From: Yersinia aldovae ATCC 35236
GTDB lineage: Bacteria; Pseudomonadota; Gammaproteobacteria; Enterobacterales; Enterobacteriaceae
DNA: 52,213 nt
Assembly (NCBI RefSeq): GCF_000173735.1
Contig: NZ_ACCB01000031.1
Location: 1-52,213, forward strand
Direction: 5' to 3'
Shown one piece after another: positions 38,015-48,700 of this stretch. The notes below the pieces were generated by a model. The model made no database searches, was not told the origin of the DNA, and saw only the letters and a program-made list of their open reading frames with translations. Each line of letters begins with the position of its first letter. The first letter of the stretch is position 1. Made by a program: the position numbers and the translations under genes.

Positions 38015-39031
38015 ATGTACGTTCTGGTAACGGGTGGTAGCGGTTACATCGGTAGCCATACTTGTGTGCAATTGATTGAAGCTGGTTATAAACCGGTGAT
38101 CCTCGATAACCTTTGCAACAGCAAATCCAGTGTATTAGAGCGGATCCACAGCTTGACCGGCCATACACCTGAATTTTATCAAGGTGATATTCGTGACCGT
38201 GCGCTGCTCGACCAAATATTCGCGGCTCATCCTATTCACGCGGTCATTCATTTCGCGGGTCTAAAAGCGGTGGGTGAATCTGTCAGCAAACCACTAGCCT
38301 ATTACGATAACAATGTCTTCGGCACACTGGTGTTGCTGGCAGCCATGCAAGCAGCACAGGTTAAAAACTTTATTTTCAGCTCATCTGCTACCGTTTATGG
38401 CGATCAGCCGCAGATTCCTTATGTTGAAAGTTTTCCGACCGGCTCCCCTTCCAGCCCATATGGCCACAGCAAATTGATGGTTGAACAAATCTTGCAAGAT
38501 GTGCAACTGGCTGACTCGCAATGGAATATGACCATTCTGCGTTACTTCAATCCGGTTGGTGCACATCCATCAGGGCTGATGGGCGAAGATCCACAAGGTA
38601 TCCCTAACAACCTGATGCCGTTTATTGCTCAAGTTGCGGTTGGCCGCCGTGAATCATTGGCCATTTTTGGCAATGACTACCCGACCCCTGATGGCACTGG
38701 GGTGCGCGACTATATCCATGTGGTAGATCTGGCTGACGGTCACGTCGCGGCGATGAAAAGGCTGCACAATCAACCCGGTGTGCATATTTTCAATCTGGGT
38801 GCCGGTGTCGGCCACAGTGTTTTGCAAGTGGTTGAGGCATTCAGCAAAGCGTGCGGGAAACCACTGGCTTACCATTTTGCGCCACGCCGCGAAGGTGACC
38901 TGCCAGCTTACTGGGCCGACCCCACCAAAGCCGCTGAACAATTAGGCTGGCACGTCAGCCGTTCAATTGATGAAATGGCAGCAGACACCTGGCGTTGGCA
39001 ATCAAAAAACCCTCAGGGCTATCCCGATTAA
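38015..39031 (+). CDS. galE: UDP-glucose 4-epimerase GalE
   Basis: GalE interconverts UDP-galactose and UDP-glucose. It is an extended short-chain dehydrogenase of 338 aa: NAD motif GGSGYIGS (residues 7-14), the catalytic Ser/Tyr/Lys in SSSATVYG (near 124) and YGHSK (near 149), and RYFNPVGAHPSG near 178. The TCGAGGAG ribosome site precedes the ATG. It heads galETKM; a GalR operator lies inside its first codons. Confidence 0.97.
   Translation: MYVLVTGGSGYIGSHTCVQLIEAGYKPVILDNLCNSKSSVLERIHSLTGHTPEFYQGDIRDRALLDQIFAAHPIHAVIHFAGLKAVGESVSKPLAYYDNNVFGTLVLLAAMQAAQVKNFIFSSSATVYGDQPQIPYVESFPTGSPSSPYGHSKLMVEQILQDVQLADSQWNMTILRYFNPVGAHPSGLMGEDPQGIPNNLMPFIAQVAVGRRESLAIFGNDYPTPDGTGVRDYIHVVDLADGHVAAMKRLHNQPGVHIFNLGAGVGHSVLQVVEAFSKACGKPLAYHFAPRREGDLPAYWADPTKAAEQLGWHVSRSIDEMAADTWRWQSKNPQGYPD
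38034..38049. promoter_or_regulatory. GalR/GalS internal operator (O_I) within galE
   Basis: GTGGTAGCGGTTACAT is identical to the E. coli O_I core and lies at the same place in galE, codons 7-12. Its centre is 111 bp from that of the upstream operator; in E. coli the spacing is about 114 bp, allowing GalR-mediated DNA looping. Confidence 0.85.
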
Positions 39032-39040
39032 GGTATCGTT

Positions 39041-40126
39041 ATGACTGATTTTAACCCTGTAGACCATCCACACCGCAGATATAACCCATTGAGCGATCAG
39101 TGGGTATTGGTTTCGCCACATCGAGCCAAGCGCCCGTGGCAGGGCCAACAGGAAGCGCCAGCCACAGAGAACTTACCGCCGCATGACCCTGATTGCTTCT
39201 TGTGCCCCGGTAATACCCGCGTGACTGGCGATATCAATCCTGACTATCAGTCAACTTATGTATTTACCAATGACTTTGCCGCGCTGATGCCGGACACCCC
39301 CGATGCGCCGCAAAGTGATGATCCGCTGATGCGCAGCCAAAGCGCACGCGGCACCAGCCGGGTTATCTGCTTCTCCCCCGATCACAGTAAAACCTTGCCG
39401 CAACTGACACTGCCAGCGCTGGAAGAGGTTATCCAGACCTGGCAACAACAAAGTGCCGAGTTAGGTAAAATTTACCCGTGGGTTCAAGTATTTGAGAACA
39501 AAGGTGCCGCGATGGGGTGTTCTAATCCACATCCGCATGGGCAAATCTGGGCCAATAGTTTCTTACCGAACGAGGCCGCCAGAGAAGACCGGCTACAGCG
39601 GCACTATTTCCAGCAGCATAACGCCCCAATGCTGCTCGATTATGCCGAGCGTGAACGTCGTGACACCAGCAGAACCGTGCTGGAAACCGATCACTGGTTG
39701 GCCGTAGTACCTTACTGGGCGGCATGGCCGTTTGAAACCTTATTACTGCCCAAAACACATGTATTGCGCATGGAAGACCTCTCGGCCGAACAACGCCGTG
39801 ACTTGGCCGTTGCACTGAAAAAGCTCACCAGCCGTTATGACAATCTATTCTCATGCTCCTTCCCCTACTCAATGGGATGGCACGGTGCGCCTTATAACAT
39901 TCACGGGGCTGATAGCATTCATAACAATGATAATACCAGTGACAATACGCACTGGCAGCTACATGCACATTTTTACCCCCCATTATTGCGCTCGGCGTCA
40001 GTGCGTAAATTTATGGTTGGATATGAAATGCTGGCCGAAACCCAGCGTGACCTTACGGCAGAACAGGCGGCGGAGCTGCTGCGGGCTGTAAGTGATGTTC
40101 ATTATCGAGAAGCAGGAGTCAAATAA
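39041..40126 (+). CDS. galT: Galactose-1-phosphate uridylyltransferase GalT
   Basis: GalT moves UMP from UDP-glucose to galactose 1-phosphate in the Leloir pathway. The active-site histidine motif [10 protein letters not shown] is near residue 165; zinc ligands include CFLCPGN near 53. It is 361 aa, about 13 longer than E. coli GalT. The extra residues form one insert after GWHGAPYN, of mostly Asn, Asp, His and Ser, just before the conserved [11 protein letters not shown]. The insert sits in a loop, so the enzyme should work. It lies 9 nt after galE and its stop overlaps the galK start (TAATG). Confidence 0.95.
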   Translation: MTDFNPVDHPHRRYNPLSDQWVLVSPHRAKRPWQGQQEAPATENLPPHDPDCFLCPGNTRVTGDINPDYQSTYVFTNDFAALMPDTPDAPQSDDPLMRSQSARGTSRVICFSPDHSKTLPQLTLPALEEVIQTWQQQSAELGKIYPWVQVFENKGAAMGCSNPHPHGQIWANSFLPNEAAREDRLQRHYFQQHNAPMLLDYAERERRDTSRTVLETDHWLAVVPYWAAWPFETLLLPKTHVLRMEDLSAEQRRDLAVALKKLTSRYDNLFSCSFPYSMGWHGAPYNIHGADSIHNNDNTSDNTHWQLHAHFYPPLLRSASVRKFMVGYEMLAETQRDLTAEQAAELLRAVSDVHYREAGVK

Positions 40127-41277
40127 TGAGTTTGCAGCAGCATACCCAAGCCATTTTCCGCCAGCAGTTTAGTCATGCGCCTGAAATCACTATTAGGGCA
40201 CCGGGCCGCGTTAATCTTATCGGCGAACATACCGATTATAACGATGGATTTGTCCTGCCCTGTGCTATCGATTATGAAACGGTGATCAGTTGTGGTAAAC
40301 GCCACGATCGCCAGATCCATGTTATCGCTGCTGACTATGATAATCAGCAAGATATATTCTCACTAGATGCCCCCATCGTGCCGCACCCTGAATTTCGCTG
40401 GGCAGATTATGTGCGCGGCGTGGTAAAACATTTGCAACTGCGCCATGCCGATTTTGGCGGTGCCTCTCTGGTGATCAGTGGCAATGTGCCACAAGGTGCT
40501 GGCCTTAGCTCTTCAGCCTCGCTGGAAGTGGCGGTGGGCCAGGCGCTGCAATCACTCTATCAATTGCCGCTGAGCGGCGTGGAGCTGGCGCTGAACGGGC
40601 AAGAAGCAGAGAACCAGTTTGTCGGCTGTAATTGCGGCATCATGGATCAGTTGATTTCAGCGTTGGGTCAGCAGGACCATGCATTGCTGATTGATTGCCG
40701 CACGTTGGCAACCCGCGCCGTTCCGATGCCGGAAAACGTTGCAGTGGTGATTATCAACTCCAATGTTAAACGTGGTCTGGTCGATAGCGAATACAATACT
40801 CGCCGCCAGCAGTGTGAAACTGCGGCGCGTTTCTTCGGTGTCAAAGCCCTGCGTGATGTCGATCCAAGCCTGTTCTTCTCTATTCAGGATGAACTGGACC
40901 CCGTGGTTGCCAAACGTGCCCGCCATGTGATTACTGAAAATGAGCGCACACTGGCGGCGGCGGATGCTTTGGCTGCTGGCGATTTGAAATTGATGGGGCA
41001 ACTGATGCAGGAGTCTCATATTTCGATGCGTGATGATTTCGAGATCACAGTTCCACCGATCGACAGCCTGGTGGATATTGTGAAATCGGTCATTGGGGAG
41101 CAAGGTGGTGTGCGTATGACCGGCGGTGGTTTTGGCGGCTGTATTGTTGCGCTGATGCCACAGGCGCTGGTCGAGCAGGTTCGGGTTACTGTGGCGCGGG
41201 AATATCCGGCATACAGCAGTGGTCGAACGGAGACATTCTATGTATGTCAGGCTTCACAAGGAGCAGGTTTATGCTGA
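40126..41277 (+). CDS. galK: Galactokinase GalK
   Basis: GalK phosphorylates galactose at C1 with ATP. GHMP-kinase signatures are present: [22 protein letters not shown] near residues 27-48 (sugar binding; in pieces), the ATP motif [15 protein letters not shown] near 125-139, and the C-terminal [13 protein letters not shown] near 343. Length is 383 aa, as usual. Coupled to galT by a one-base overlap and to galM by a 7-nt overlap. Confidence 0.96.
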   Translation: MSLQQHTQAIFRQQFSHAPEITIRAPGRVNLIGEHTDYNDGFVLPCAIDYETVISCGKRHDRQIHVIAADYDNQQDIFSLDAPIVPHPEFRWADYVRGVVKHLQLRHADFGGASLVISGNVPQGAGLSSSASLEVAVGQALQSLYQLPLSGVELALNGQEAENQFVGCNCGIMDQLISALGQQDHALLIDCRTLATRAVPMPENVAVVIINSNVKRGLVDSEYNTRRQQCETAARFFGVKALRDVDPSLFFSIQDELDPVVAKRARHVITENERTLAAADALAAGDLKLMGQLMQESHISMRDDFEITVPPIDSLVDIVKSVIGEQGGVRMTGGGFGGCIVALMPQALVEQVRVTVAREYPAYSSGRTETFYVCQASQGAGLC

Positions 41278-42335
41278 AAAACGATGCGGATCCACCAGGC
41301 AGGTTTGACCCGTTAGCACCCGATGGTCAGCCGTTTGAATTGACCGAATTACGCAATAAAGCAGGTGTGACCGTCATCCTGATGGATTGGGGTGCGACGT
41401 GGCTATCCGCGATTTTGCCGTTAAAAAACGGTGAAAAACGCGAACTGCTGCTGGGTTGTCAAACCCCTGCTGATTATCTGCATCAGGCGGCTTACCTCGG
41501 TGCCACCGTGGGCCGCTATGCTAACCGTATTGCCAACGCACAAATCACGACTGACAGCGAAACCTTTAAGTTGATACCCAATCAGGGGCCAAACCAATTG
41601 CACGGTGGCCCGAACGGTTTTCACACTAAACGCTGGCAAAAGGTGACGCAGGATGAAAAGCAGGTGACCTATCAGTTGCATTCGCCGGACGGTGACCAAG
41701 GGTTTCCCGGCAATTTGACGGTAGAGGCTCAGTATTTACTCACCGAAGACAGCCGGTTAGAGATTCACTATCAGGCACAGGTGGATAAAACCTGCCCGGT
41801 GAACCTGACCAATCATGCCTATTTCAATCTCGATGGTGAAGGGGTTGATGTGCGGGCACATCGTTTGCAACTGTTTGCCGCAAGTTATCTGCCTGTCGAC
41901 AGCGAGGGGATTCCCACCAGTGGGCTGGTCAGCGTAGAAAAGACGGGTATGGACTTCCGTCAGCCAAAAACCCTGGCGCGCGATTTCCTGAAAGACCGCT
42001 GCCAGCAACGGGTAAAAGGCTATGACCATGCTTACTTGCTGCATCGGACTTGTGGTGCCACCGAAAGCCCGGCGGCACATTTGTGGTCATCGGATAATCG
42101 GGTGCAAATGAGCGTTTACACCACAGCACCAGCGCTGCAATTGTATAGCGGTAATTTTCTCGGCGGCACGCCAGCACGTAACGGCGGTACTTATGCCAAT
42201 TATACCGGTGTGGCACTGGAGAGCGAATTCCTACCCGATAGCCCCAACCACCCTGAATGGCCGCAACCCGATTGCTGGTTAAAACCGGGGAAGACCTATC
42301 ACGCAACCACGGTTTATCACTTTATCGCCCTATAA
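41271..42335 (+). CDS. galM: Galactose mutarotase (aldose 1-epimerase) GalM
   Basis: GalM interconverts the anomers of galactose so that GalK can use it. The start at 41271 follows AAGGAG at good spacing; an in-frame ATG at 41244 lies deeper in galK. Family features: [14 protein letters not shown] near residue 75, [13 protein letters not shown] near 105, the catalytic His in [10 protein letters not shown] near 180, and the catalytic Glu in [14 protein letters not shown] near 315. Length is 354 aa. Last gene of galETKM. Confidence 0.94.
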   Translation: MLKNDADPPGRFDPLAPDGQPFELTELRNKAGVTVILMDWGATWLSAILPLKNGEKRELLLGCQTPADYLHQAAYLGATVGRYANRIANAQITTDSETFKLIPNQGPNQLHGGPNGFHTKRWQKVTQDEKQVTYQLHSPDGDQGFPGNLTVEAQYLLTEDSRLEIHYQAQVDKTCPVNLTNHAYFNLDGEGVDVRAHRLQLFAASYLPVDSEGIPTSGLVSVEKTGMDFRQPKTLARDFLKDRCQQRVKGYDHAYLLHRTCGATESPAAHLWSSDNRVQMSVYTTAPALQLYSGNFLGGTPARNGGTYANYTGVALESEFLPDSPNHPEWPQPDCWLKPGKTYHATTVYHFIAL

Positions 42336-42439
42336 CTGTCCTTATTTACGGCTGCCGACTACGCTTAACAGCGTCTGTCAGGCGGTCGTATGACCTGTTG
42401 CCTACACTTTCAGATCTCAACATTATTTAAGGAACTCCT

Positions 42440-42775
42440 ATGCGTCTAACTACCTTATGGTTACTCTCCGCCGGATTACTGCTTAGTGCGAATGTGATGG
42501 CAGCAGATACGGTGAAAACACCGTCGCCGGCTCAGGCCGCGCAACAGAAAAAAATGACCGATTGTAATCAGCAGGCGACCACTCAATCGCTAAAAGGCGA
42601 TGACCGTAAGAAGTTTATGAGTCAGTGTCTGAAAGCACAGGTTCAGCCCGATGAAAAAGCCCTGACGCCACAGCAGCAGAAAATGAAAAGCTGTAACGCT
42701 GAGGCCGCCACCAAAGAGTTAAAAGGCGATGCGCGTAAAACCTTTATGAGCACCTGCCTGAAGAAAGCAGCTTAA
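42440..42775 (+). CDS. psiF: PsiF-repeat periplasmic protein
   Basis: This 111-aa protein carries a Sec signal at 1-21 (ending NVMA) and two PsiF repeats, each with K..C...A....LKGD.RK.FMS.CL (near residues 45-72 and 83-109). Each repeat holds two cysteines that may form a disulfide. E. coli psiF was found as a phosphate-starvation-induced gene after phoA; function is unknown, and here the gene is not beside phoA. A TTAAGGAACTCC ribosome site precedes the start. A 12-nt A/T-rich gap and hairpin follow. Confidence 0.85.
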   Translation: MRLTTLWLLSAGLLLSANVMAADTVKTPSPAQAAQQKKMTDCNQQATTQSLKGDDRKKFMSQCLKAQVQPDEKALTPQQQKMKSCNAEAATKELKGDARKTFMSTCLKKAA

Positions 42776-42787
42776 CCCCACGCAGCC

Positions 42788-42812
42788 CTACAGGGTATTT
42801 AATACCCTGTAG
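42788..42812 (+). terminator. Hairpin after psiF
   Basis: CTACAGGGTAT and ATACCCTGTAG form a perfect 11-bp stem with a 3-nt loop, 13 nt past psiF. No T-tract follows (ATTAATGG), so it may rather stabilise the mRNA end. Confidence 0.55.
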
Positions 42813-42920
42813 ATTAATGGGTTATAGATTTAGCAGAATCGTTGCGCCTTATGACCTTACGATAAAAAATTGGCTATGGTTAAATACTATTGATTGCTGT
42901 TGGTGGCAGTCCCGCAATAT

Positions 42921-42939
42921 AATGATAATAGTTATCATT
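42921..42939. promoter_or_regulatory. Fur box of gpmA
   Basis: AATGATAATAGTTATCATT is a perfect 8-bp inverted repeat around TAG and matches the 7-1-7 Fur consensus TGATAATNATTATCA at 13 of 14 positions. It lies 28 nt upstream of the gpmA ATG. E. coli gpmA has been reported to be Fur-regulated. Confidence 0.8.
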
Positions 42940-42967
42940 GAACAAGTTAGATTGAGGAGTTCGAACT

Positions 42968-43720
42968 ATGGCAGTAACTAAGCTGGTTCTGGTACGACAC
43001 GGCGAAAGTCAATGGAACAACGAAAACCGCTTCACTGGCTGGTATGACGTTGATTTATCTGAAAAAGGCCGCGCTGAGGCAAAAGCAGCAGGCAAACTGT
43101 TAAAAGACGAAGGCTTTACTTTTGATTTCGCTTACACCTCGGTACTAAAACGCGCTATCCACACCCTATGGAGTGTGCTGGACGAATTGGATCAGGCTTG
43201 GCTGCCAACGGAAAAAACCTGGAAGCTCAATGAGCGTCATTACGGCGCACTGCAAGGCTTGGATAAGTCAGAAACAGCGGCCAAATACGGTGACGAACAA
43301 GTCAAACTGTGGCGTCGTGGTTTTGCTATCACTCCACCTGCGCTGGAAAAAAGCGACGAGCGTTTCCCTGGTCATGACCCACGCTACGCAAAACTCACCG
43401 ATGCAGAACTGCCAACCACTGAAAGCCTGGCACTGACCATCGAACGCGTTATCCCTTACTGGGAAGAGGTTATCAAACCTCGCATGGAAAGTGGTGAGCG
43501 CGTTGTTATCGCCGCCCACGGCAACTCACTGCGTGCACTGGTAAAATATCTGGATAACCTGAGCGAAGAAGAGATTCTTGAGCTGAATATCCCAACCGCC
43601 GTACCATTGGTTTATGAATTTGATGAAAATTTCAAACCAATCAAACGTTACTATCTGGGTGACGCAGATGAAATCGCAGCTAAAGCCGCTGCGGTTGCCA
43701 ATCAGGGTAAAGCGAAGTAA
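42968..43720 (+). CDS. gpmA: 2,3-bisphosphoglycerate-dependent phosphoglycerate mutase GpmA
   Basis: GpmA interconverts 3- and 2-phosphoglycerate in glycolysis. The phosphohistidine motif [10 protein letters not shown] lies near residues 8-17; the second catalytic histidine is in [10 protein letters not shown] near 184, and [13 protein letters not shown] near 88 is typical. Length of 250 aa is identical to E. coli. A GAGGAG ribosome site precedes it, and a Fur box lies just upstream. The shared gpmA/aroG terminator follows. Confidence 0.97.
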   Translation: MAVTKLVLVRHGESQWNNENRFTGWYDVDLSEKGRAEAKAAGKLLKDEGFTFDFAYTSVLKRAIHTLWSVLDELDQAWLPTEKTWKLNERHYGALQGLDKSETAAKYGDEQVKLWRRGFAITPPALEKSDERFPGHDPRYAKLTDAELPTTESLALTIERVIPYWEEVIKPRMESGERVVIAAHGNSLRALVKYLDNLSEEEILELNIPTAVPLVYEFDENFKPIKRYYLGDADEIAAKAAAVANQGKAK

Positions 43721-43744
43721 TCATCTCTGATTTCAGGCTCAATA

Positions 43745-43784
43745 AAAAACCCCCGCTCATTATGAATGTCGGGGGTTTTTCTTT
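43745..43784. terminator. Bidirectional terminator of gpmA and aroG
   Basis: AAAAACCCCCG (43745-43755) and CGGGGGTTTTT (43770-43780) pair over 11 bp with a 14-nt loop. T-tracts follow on both strands, between two convergent genes. Confidence 0.92.
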
Positions 43785-43811
43785 ACCTGCAATTTAAGCA
43801 AGCACGATAGC

Positions 43812-44864
43812 TTACTGACGGCGAGCTTTCACTGCCTCAGCCAACTCACGCAATACCGTTTCGGTATCTTCCCAGCCGATACAGGCATCAGTAACACTTT
43901 TGCCATAAATCAGTGGCTCGCCACTTTCCAGATTCTGATTACCTTCCACCAAATGGCTTTCAATCATCACACCGATGATCGACTTTTCACCATGAGCAAT
44001 CTGGTTACACACATCTTTGCTCACTTCCATCTGCTTTTGGAACTGTTTGCTGCTGTTGGCATGGCTGAAATCGATCATTATCTGTGGTTCCAACTTCGCT
44101 TTGTTCAGCCCTTCTTTAACCGCAGCAACGTGGGCACTACTGTAGTTTGGCTCTTTGCCACCACGCAGAATAATATGGCAATCATCGTTTCCAGCGGTAT
44201 TTACAATCGCTGAATGGCCCCATTTGGTCACTGACAGGAAGCAATGCGGTGCGCTGGCCGCATTAATAGCATCGATTGCCACTTTAATCGTACCATCGGT
44301 GCCATTTTTAAAACCGACCGGGCAAGACAGGCCAGAAGCCAGCTCACGGTGAACCTGGGATTCAGTCGTACGCGCGCCGATGGCGCCCCAGCTCATCAAA
44401 TCAGCCAGATATTGCGGGGTTATCATATCCAAAAACTCACCCGCTGCTGGCAGCCCGCTGTCGTTAATGTCTAACAATAACTTACGTGCGATACGCAAAC
44501 CGTCATTAATATCGTAGCTGCCGTCCATATGGGGATCGTTAATCAGACCTTTCCAACCCACCGTGGTACGCGGTTTTTCAAAATAAACCCGCATCACGAC
44601 TTCAAGCTCGCCTTGCAGTTCATCACGCAATGTCAGCAAACGGGCCGCATATTCGGTCGCCGCTTGCGTGTCATGAATGGAGCATGGGCCAATCACCACC
44701 AACAAGCGATCATCCTTAGCACGCAAGATGTTGTGAATGGCATTGCGACTCTTGGATACCGTTTCTGCCGCCTTAGTGGTTGCGGGAAACCGCTCTAACA
44801 GTGCAACAGGTGGCAGGAGTTCCTTAATTTCTTTAATCCGTAGGTCATCATTCTGGTAAGTCAT
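43812..44864 (-). CDS. aroG: DAHP synthase AroG
   Basis: AroG joins phosphoenolpyruvate and erythrose 4-phosphate, the first step to aromatic amino acids. This 350-aa type I enzyme matches the Phe-sensitive AroG of E. coli throughout: LVVIGPCSIHD near residue 56, EKPRTTVGWKGLINDP near 95, the GFKNGTDGT phosphate loop near 183, and the metal-binding Cys in the IGPCSIHD segment. It converges with gpmA. I find no clean TyrR box (TGTAAA-N6-TTTACA) in the 270-bp upstream gap. Confidence 0.95.
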   Translation of the reverse strand: MTYQNDDLRIKEIKELLPPVALLERFPATTKAAETVSKSRNAIHNILRAKDDRLLVVIGPCSIHDTQAATEYAARLLTLRDELQGELEVVMRVYFEKPRTTVGWKGLINDPHMDGSYDINDGLRIARKLLLDINDSGLPAAGEFLDMITPQYLADLMSWGAIGARTTESQVHRELASGLSCPVGFKNGTDGTIKVAIDAINAASAPHCFLSVTKWGHSAIVNTAGNDDCHIILRGGKEPNYSSAHVAAVKEGLNKAKLEPQIMIDFSHANSSKQFQKQMEVSKDVCNQIAHGEKSIIGVMIESHLVEGNQNLESGEPLIYGKSVTDACIGWEDTETVLRELAEAVKARRQ

Positions 44865-44912
44865 AGTTCATCCATTAAGTCTTGTGACAGTCATCGCACA
44901 GCGTCTATTTGT

Positions 44913-44940
44913 ACCAATCTAGTTGAACCAATCTAGCTTG
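44913..44940. repeat. 14-bp direct repeat upstream of aroG
   Basis: ACCAATCTAGTTGA is followed at once by ACCAATCTAGCTTG, so the first 10 bases repeat exactly with a 14-bp period. It begins 49 nt upstream of aroG in the gap shared with the divergent response regulator. It might be a regulator site or simply a short duplication. Confidence 0.6.
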
Positions 44941-45134
44941 TGAATGTAACGCTGTAAATCTACTTTGTTGCTTTAGGAATTTAGTGCAGATTATCTGCAA
45001 CAGAACCATCGAATCCCATGACGCATCAACTTATTGAATGGAAGCATCAATTTCTGTTATTTGTTATAAGCTCACTATCAAGCGCCTTATTTCGCTTACC
45101 ACCGTGAAATCGCCTCAAAAGGTTAATACGTTTT

Positions 45135-45743
45135 ATGCCCACTTTATTGCTCGTTGACGACCACCCAGTAGTGCATGTTGCCCTTGAAGCCGCACTGACG
45201 CGGGCGATACAGCCTTATCGCTTGCACTGTGCTGCGGATGAGCGCCAGGCTCTGGCACTGCTGGCCGAATATCATATTGACCTGCTTATTCTGGATATCA
45301 GCCTGCCGCAACTGGATGGTCTACAGTTTTTACGCAAAATTCGCCGACATTATCCGCAGCAATCCATCATAATTTATACCGCTCAGGAGGAAGAGGTTTA
45401 CGCAAAATTGGCCTATACCGCCGGCGCACAGGGTTTTATGCATAAAGGGCAGCCGATGGAACAACTGTTGCAGGCGATTGATGCGGTGCTTGCGGGCCAA
45501 CGGATATTCCCTACAGGATGTATAAACAGTGGTTCAACGCACCATACCGGGGAATATAACCTGACACAGAAAGAGTTACAGATATTGGGCTTACTCGCTA
45601 AAGGCCATTCTAATTTGCATATCGCTCAGTTGCTGAACATCAGCAATAAAACCGTCAGTACCCATAAGACTCATATTCTCAATAAGACCGGTGCCACCAA
45701 TTTACTGGAATTAATCGCCGTATTTAATGAGTTGCAACCATGA
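45135..45743 (+). CDS. NarL-family response regulator (BvgA/EvgA-like)
   Basis: This 202-aa protein has an N-terminal receiver domain with acidic pair DD (residues 8-9), phosphoacceptor Asp 54 in LILDISLPQ, and Lys near 105 in MHKGQP. The C-terminal LuxR-type helix-turn-helix runs about 143-195 (LTQKELQILGLLAKG, IAQLLNISNKTVSTHK). The arrangement with a following multi-domain sensor resembles EvgA and BvgA. Its stop overlaps the sensor start by 4 nt (ATGA). The target genes are unknown. If the sensor gene really is broken, this regulator has lost its partner. Confidence 0.88.
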   Translation: MPTLLLVDDHPVVHVALEAALTRAIQPYRLHCAADERQALALLAEYHIDLLILDISLPQLDGLQFLRKIRRHYPQQSIIIYTAQEEEVYAKLAYTAGAQGFMHKGQPMEQLLQAIDAVLAGQRIFPTGCINSGSTHHTGEYNLTQKELQILGLLAKGHSNLHIAQLLNISNKTVSTHKTHILNKTGATNLLELIAVFNELQP

Positions 45744-48700
45744 GAAACCTCTGGCTGGGATTATTATTCATTGTTCAATTCACTCTGTTAATCCCGGCAC
45801 AGGCAGCAGCGGCATTGCAGTACCATTTGGTCAATAGCTTGAATATGCCGGCTGATACGCCATTTACCACGCCAAATAATCAATGGCGCAATCAAACGTT
45901 GCGAGTAGGTATACTTAGTGAGAATACCAGCCCTTATAATATTATTGTTGATCATGACTTTTACGGTTTGAATGCTGATTATCTTAATGCTATTCAACAG
46001 GCCACTGGGGCCAACATTGAAATAAAAGGGTTCGCAGATGCCAATACGCTGAATCAGGCACTCCAGCGTGGGGATATCGATCTGCTGTTTGGTTTGCCCG
46101 ACAGCGCATTACATGCTGATTTATTTATTTCAAAACCCTATTATATTAGTAAATTATTGGTGTTACGTAACCGAAAAAATACCCGACAGGTGATGTTAAA
46201 CTCTGGCGATGCGCGTATTGCTGTCAATAAAATGGCCGGTATGCAAATCGTGGATGAAATTAAGAATAAAAACTCACATAGCCAATTGTTTGACAATAAT
46301 CTGCAAGCGATTTACTCATTATTAAATGGTAAAAATGACTATTTCATCGCTGATGAAACCAGTGCCAGTTTTATTATTGACCAGCTACAACTGGGGCAAA
46401 TTTATCAGGTTGAAAGCGATATAAAACCCGGCAGCCTTTCTCTGGTCTTTGCCGCAACCAACCAACCTTTAATTGAGATGCTTGATCACGTTATCGCGAA
46501 TATCCCGATGGAGACACTCAATACCATTCAGGGCCGCTGGAGTAAAAAAATACCACGCTATCTCGATACCGGTAATGCTGATTTAACACGCATGGAACAA
46601 GAGTGGGTTAAGGCTCATCCGATTATCTATTATGCCGCCATTGATGATGACTACCCTTTCACTTATCGCGGTGCCGATAAACAACCGCGTGGTTATATTG
46701 TCGATATTCTTAATATCATTGCACAAAATACCGGCCTGCAATTTTTGCCAGTCTGGAGCAGCAACCCGCGTCAGGCCGATCGGCAAGTGCAGCAAAATCA
46801 GGCGATGATGCGAGCATTATTACCCCTGGCAGCAGGATTTAAAGTGCAATATGACAGTTCAATACCGATTCACCGCGCTTTATGGGGGGTATATACCCCC
46901 AATTTAGTAATGATACTTCCACTTGGAAAAATCTTACCGGTAAGCGGCTCGGTGTAGTCGACGGCGATCCTGGCCAACAGTTGATCCCATCGCAAACCAC
47001 CGCCGTGGTCTTCCCCAACCGTAAAGCCATGTACGATGCACTCGCCAACGGGCAGTTGGATGGGCTGATCGATAATGTTATCTCTGCCAATTTCATCGTG
47101 CTTTCTCGCTATGCTGGCGTCATTAAATTGGCATTTACGGCAGATAATATCGCGTACCCACTCGCCTTCGGTGTTACCCAGCAATCGCCATTGCTGCTCT
47201 CTATTCTCAATAAAAACGTGCTGCAAATTCCCTCAGCCACGCTGCAATCCCTGCGTGATGAATGGGTGTCCGACCCGAAGAATATTATTGATGCGGTGAA
47301 TGAGAATCGTATGATGCCGCCCGCTGCTTGGTTGCTGACCGCCCTCGGCATATTGCTGACACTGCTTCTATTGGTGGCTATTCGTCGTTTTATTCAACAG
47401 CGAAAAGAGCAACGTGAAAGGGAAAGATTAGAGCGCGCACGCCAGCAGGCCGATACCGCCAATCAGATGAAGAGCAAGTTTCTTGCCACGATTAGCCACG
47501 AACTACGTACTCCAATGAACGCAATTCTTGGCTTGCTCGAACTTGAATTGAAGAAAAACAACGCGATACAAAATAAGAGTAACCTGCCCGTCATCTACAG
47601 TTCCGCTTCATCATTATTGAGTTTACTCAATGACTTACAAGACTATGCCAAGTTAGAGACCGGCTCATTACAATTGTCACCACAGCCTACGGCATTAATT
47701 CCGTGGATTAATCATATTGGTGCGGTTTATCAGCCATTGTTAGGAATGCGGCCCATCACCTTAGATATCAGTTACAGCGACAATTTACCGGAGACGCTTC
47801 TGATTGATGGTGGGCGCTTACTTCAGGTCATGAATAATCTGATTAATAATGCCATGAAGTTTACCCGTCGTGGCACGATAAGCCTCCGCATACAGTGGCA
47901 ACCACAGGCCGGGCAACAAGGCGAATTACTGTTGCAAGTTGCCGATAGCGGGTGCGGTATTGCGGAATCTGAAATCCCCTATTTGTTTCAGCCATTTTAT
48001 CGGGCAGAAACCAACGATAACCTGATGATTCAAGGGAGCGGTTTAGGTTTATCAATCTGCAAAGAACTCATCGAACGGATGAATGGCAATATCAGTCTGA
48101 CATCGGTTTTGAATCAAGGTACTGTGGTTACCGTGCGTATGTCCGTTGCAGTTTCCCCCGCAATGGCCCTACCCACGCAACAGGAAACCCATCCCTTATC
48201 ATTGCCAGCGCAACGTATTGCCATTGTTGACGATCACCCCAGTAATCTGCTGCTGATGCAACAGCAACTCAGACATTTTGGCATTGACTCTGAGTTGTTT
48301 GATAGCGGTCACCAGCTGTTACTCGCTCATCAAAAACAGCCCTTTGACCTGCTGTTTATCGATTACAACATGCCCGCGCCGAACGGTTTTACCGTTGCCC
48401 GCATCATCCGCCGACAAGAACGACAACGACGCGGGCAACCGGCAAAAATCGTCTTATGTTCGGCGGATGTACAGGAGTTTACCCGCATCAGGCCGGGAGA
48501 TGTGGTTATTGATCATTGGTTGACCAAGCCGGTAACACTCAGTGATATTGAGCAAGTGTTACGTCTACAGGCTGATATTCCAACGCGTTATCAGGCTAGT
48601 CATAATCTGCGAGCAATGCTTTCACATTTAGGAAATAATCATCCGGCACTGATCCGCAAACTGGCGATAACCCTGTGTGATTCATTGACGCAAGACCTCC

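Noticed and set aside
40657-41103. 148-codon minus-strand frame inside galK
   Set aside because: It is a shadow of galK, with no ribosome site and no family likeness.
41929-42306. 125-codon minus-strand frame inside galM
   Set aside because: It is antisense to a clear mutarotase gene and has no independent support.
44925-44970. TyrR box upstream of aroG
   Set aside because: TGTAACGC and TGTAAATC half-sites are present, but no TGTAAA-N6-TTTACA dyad could be formed.
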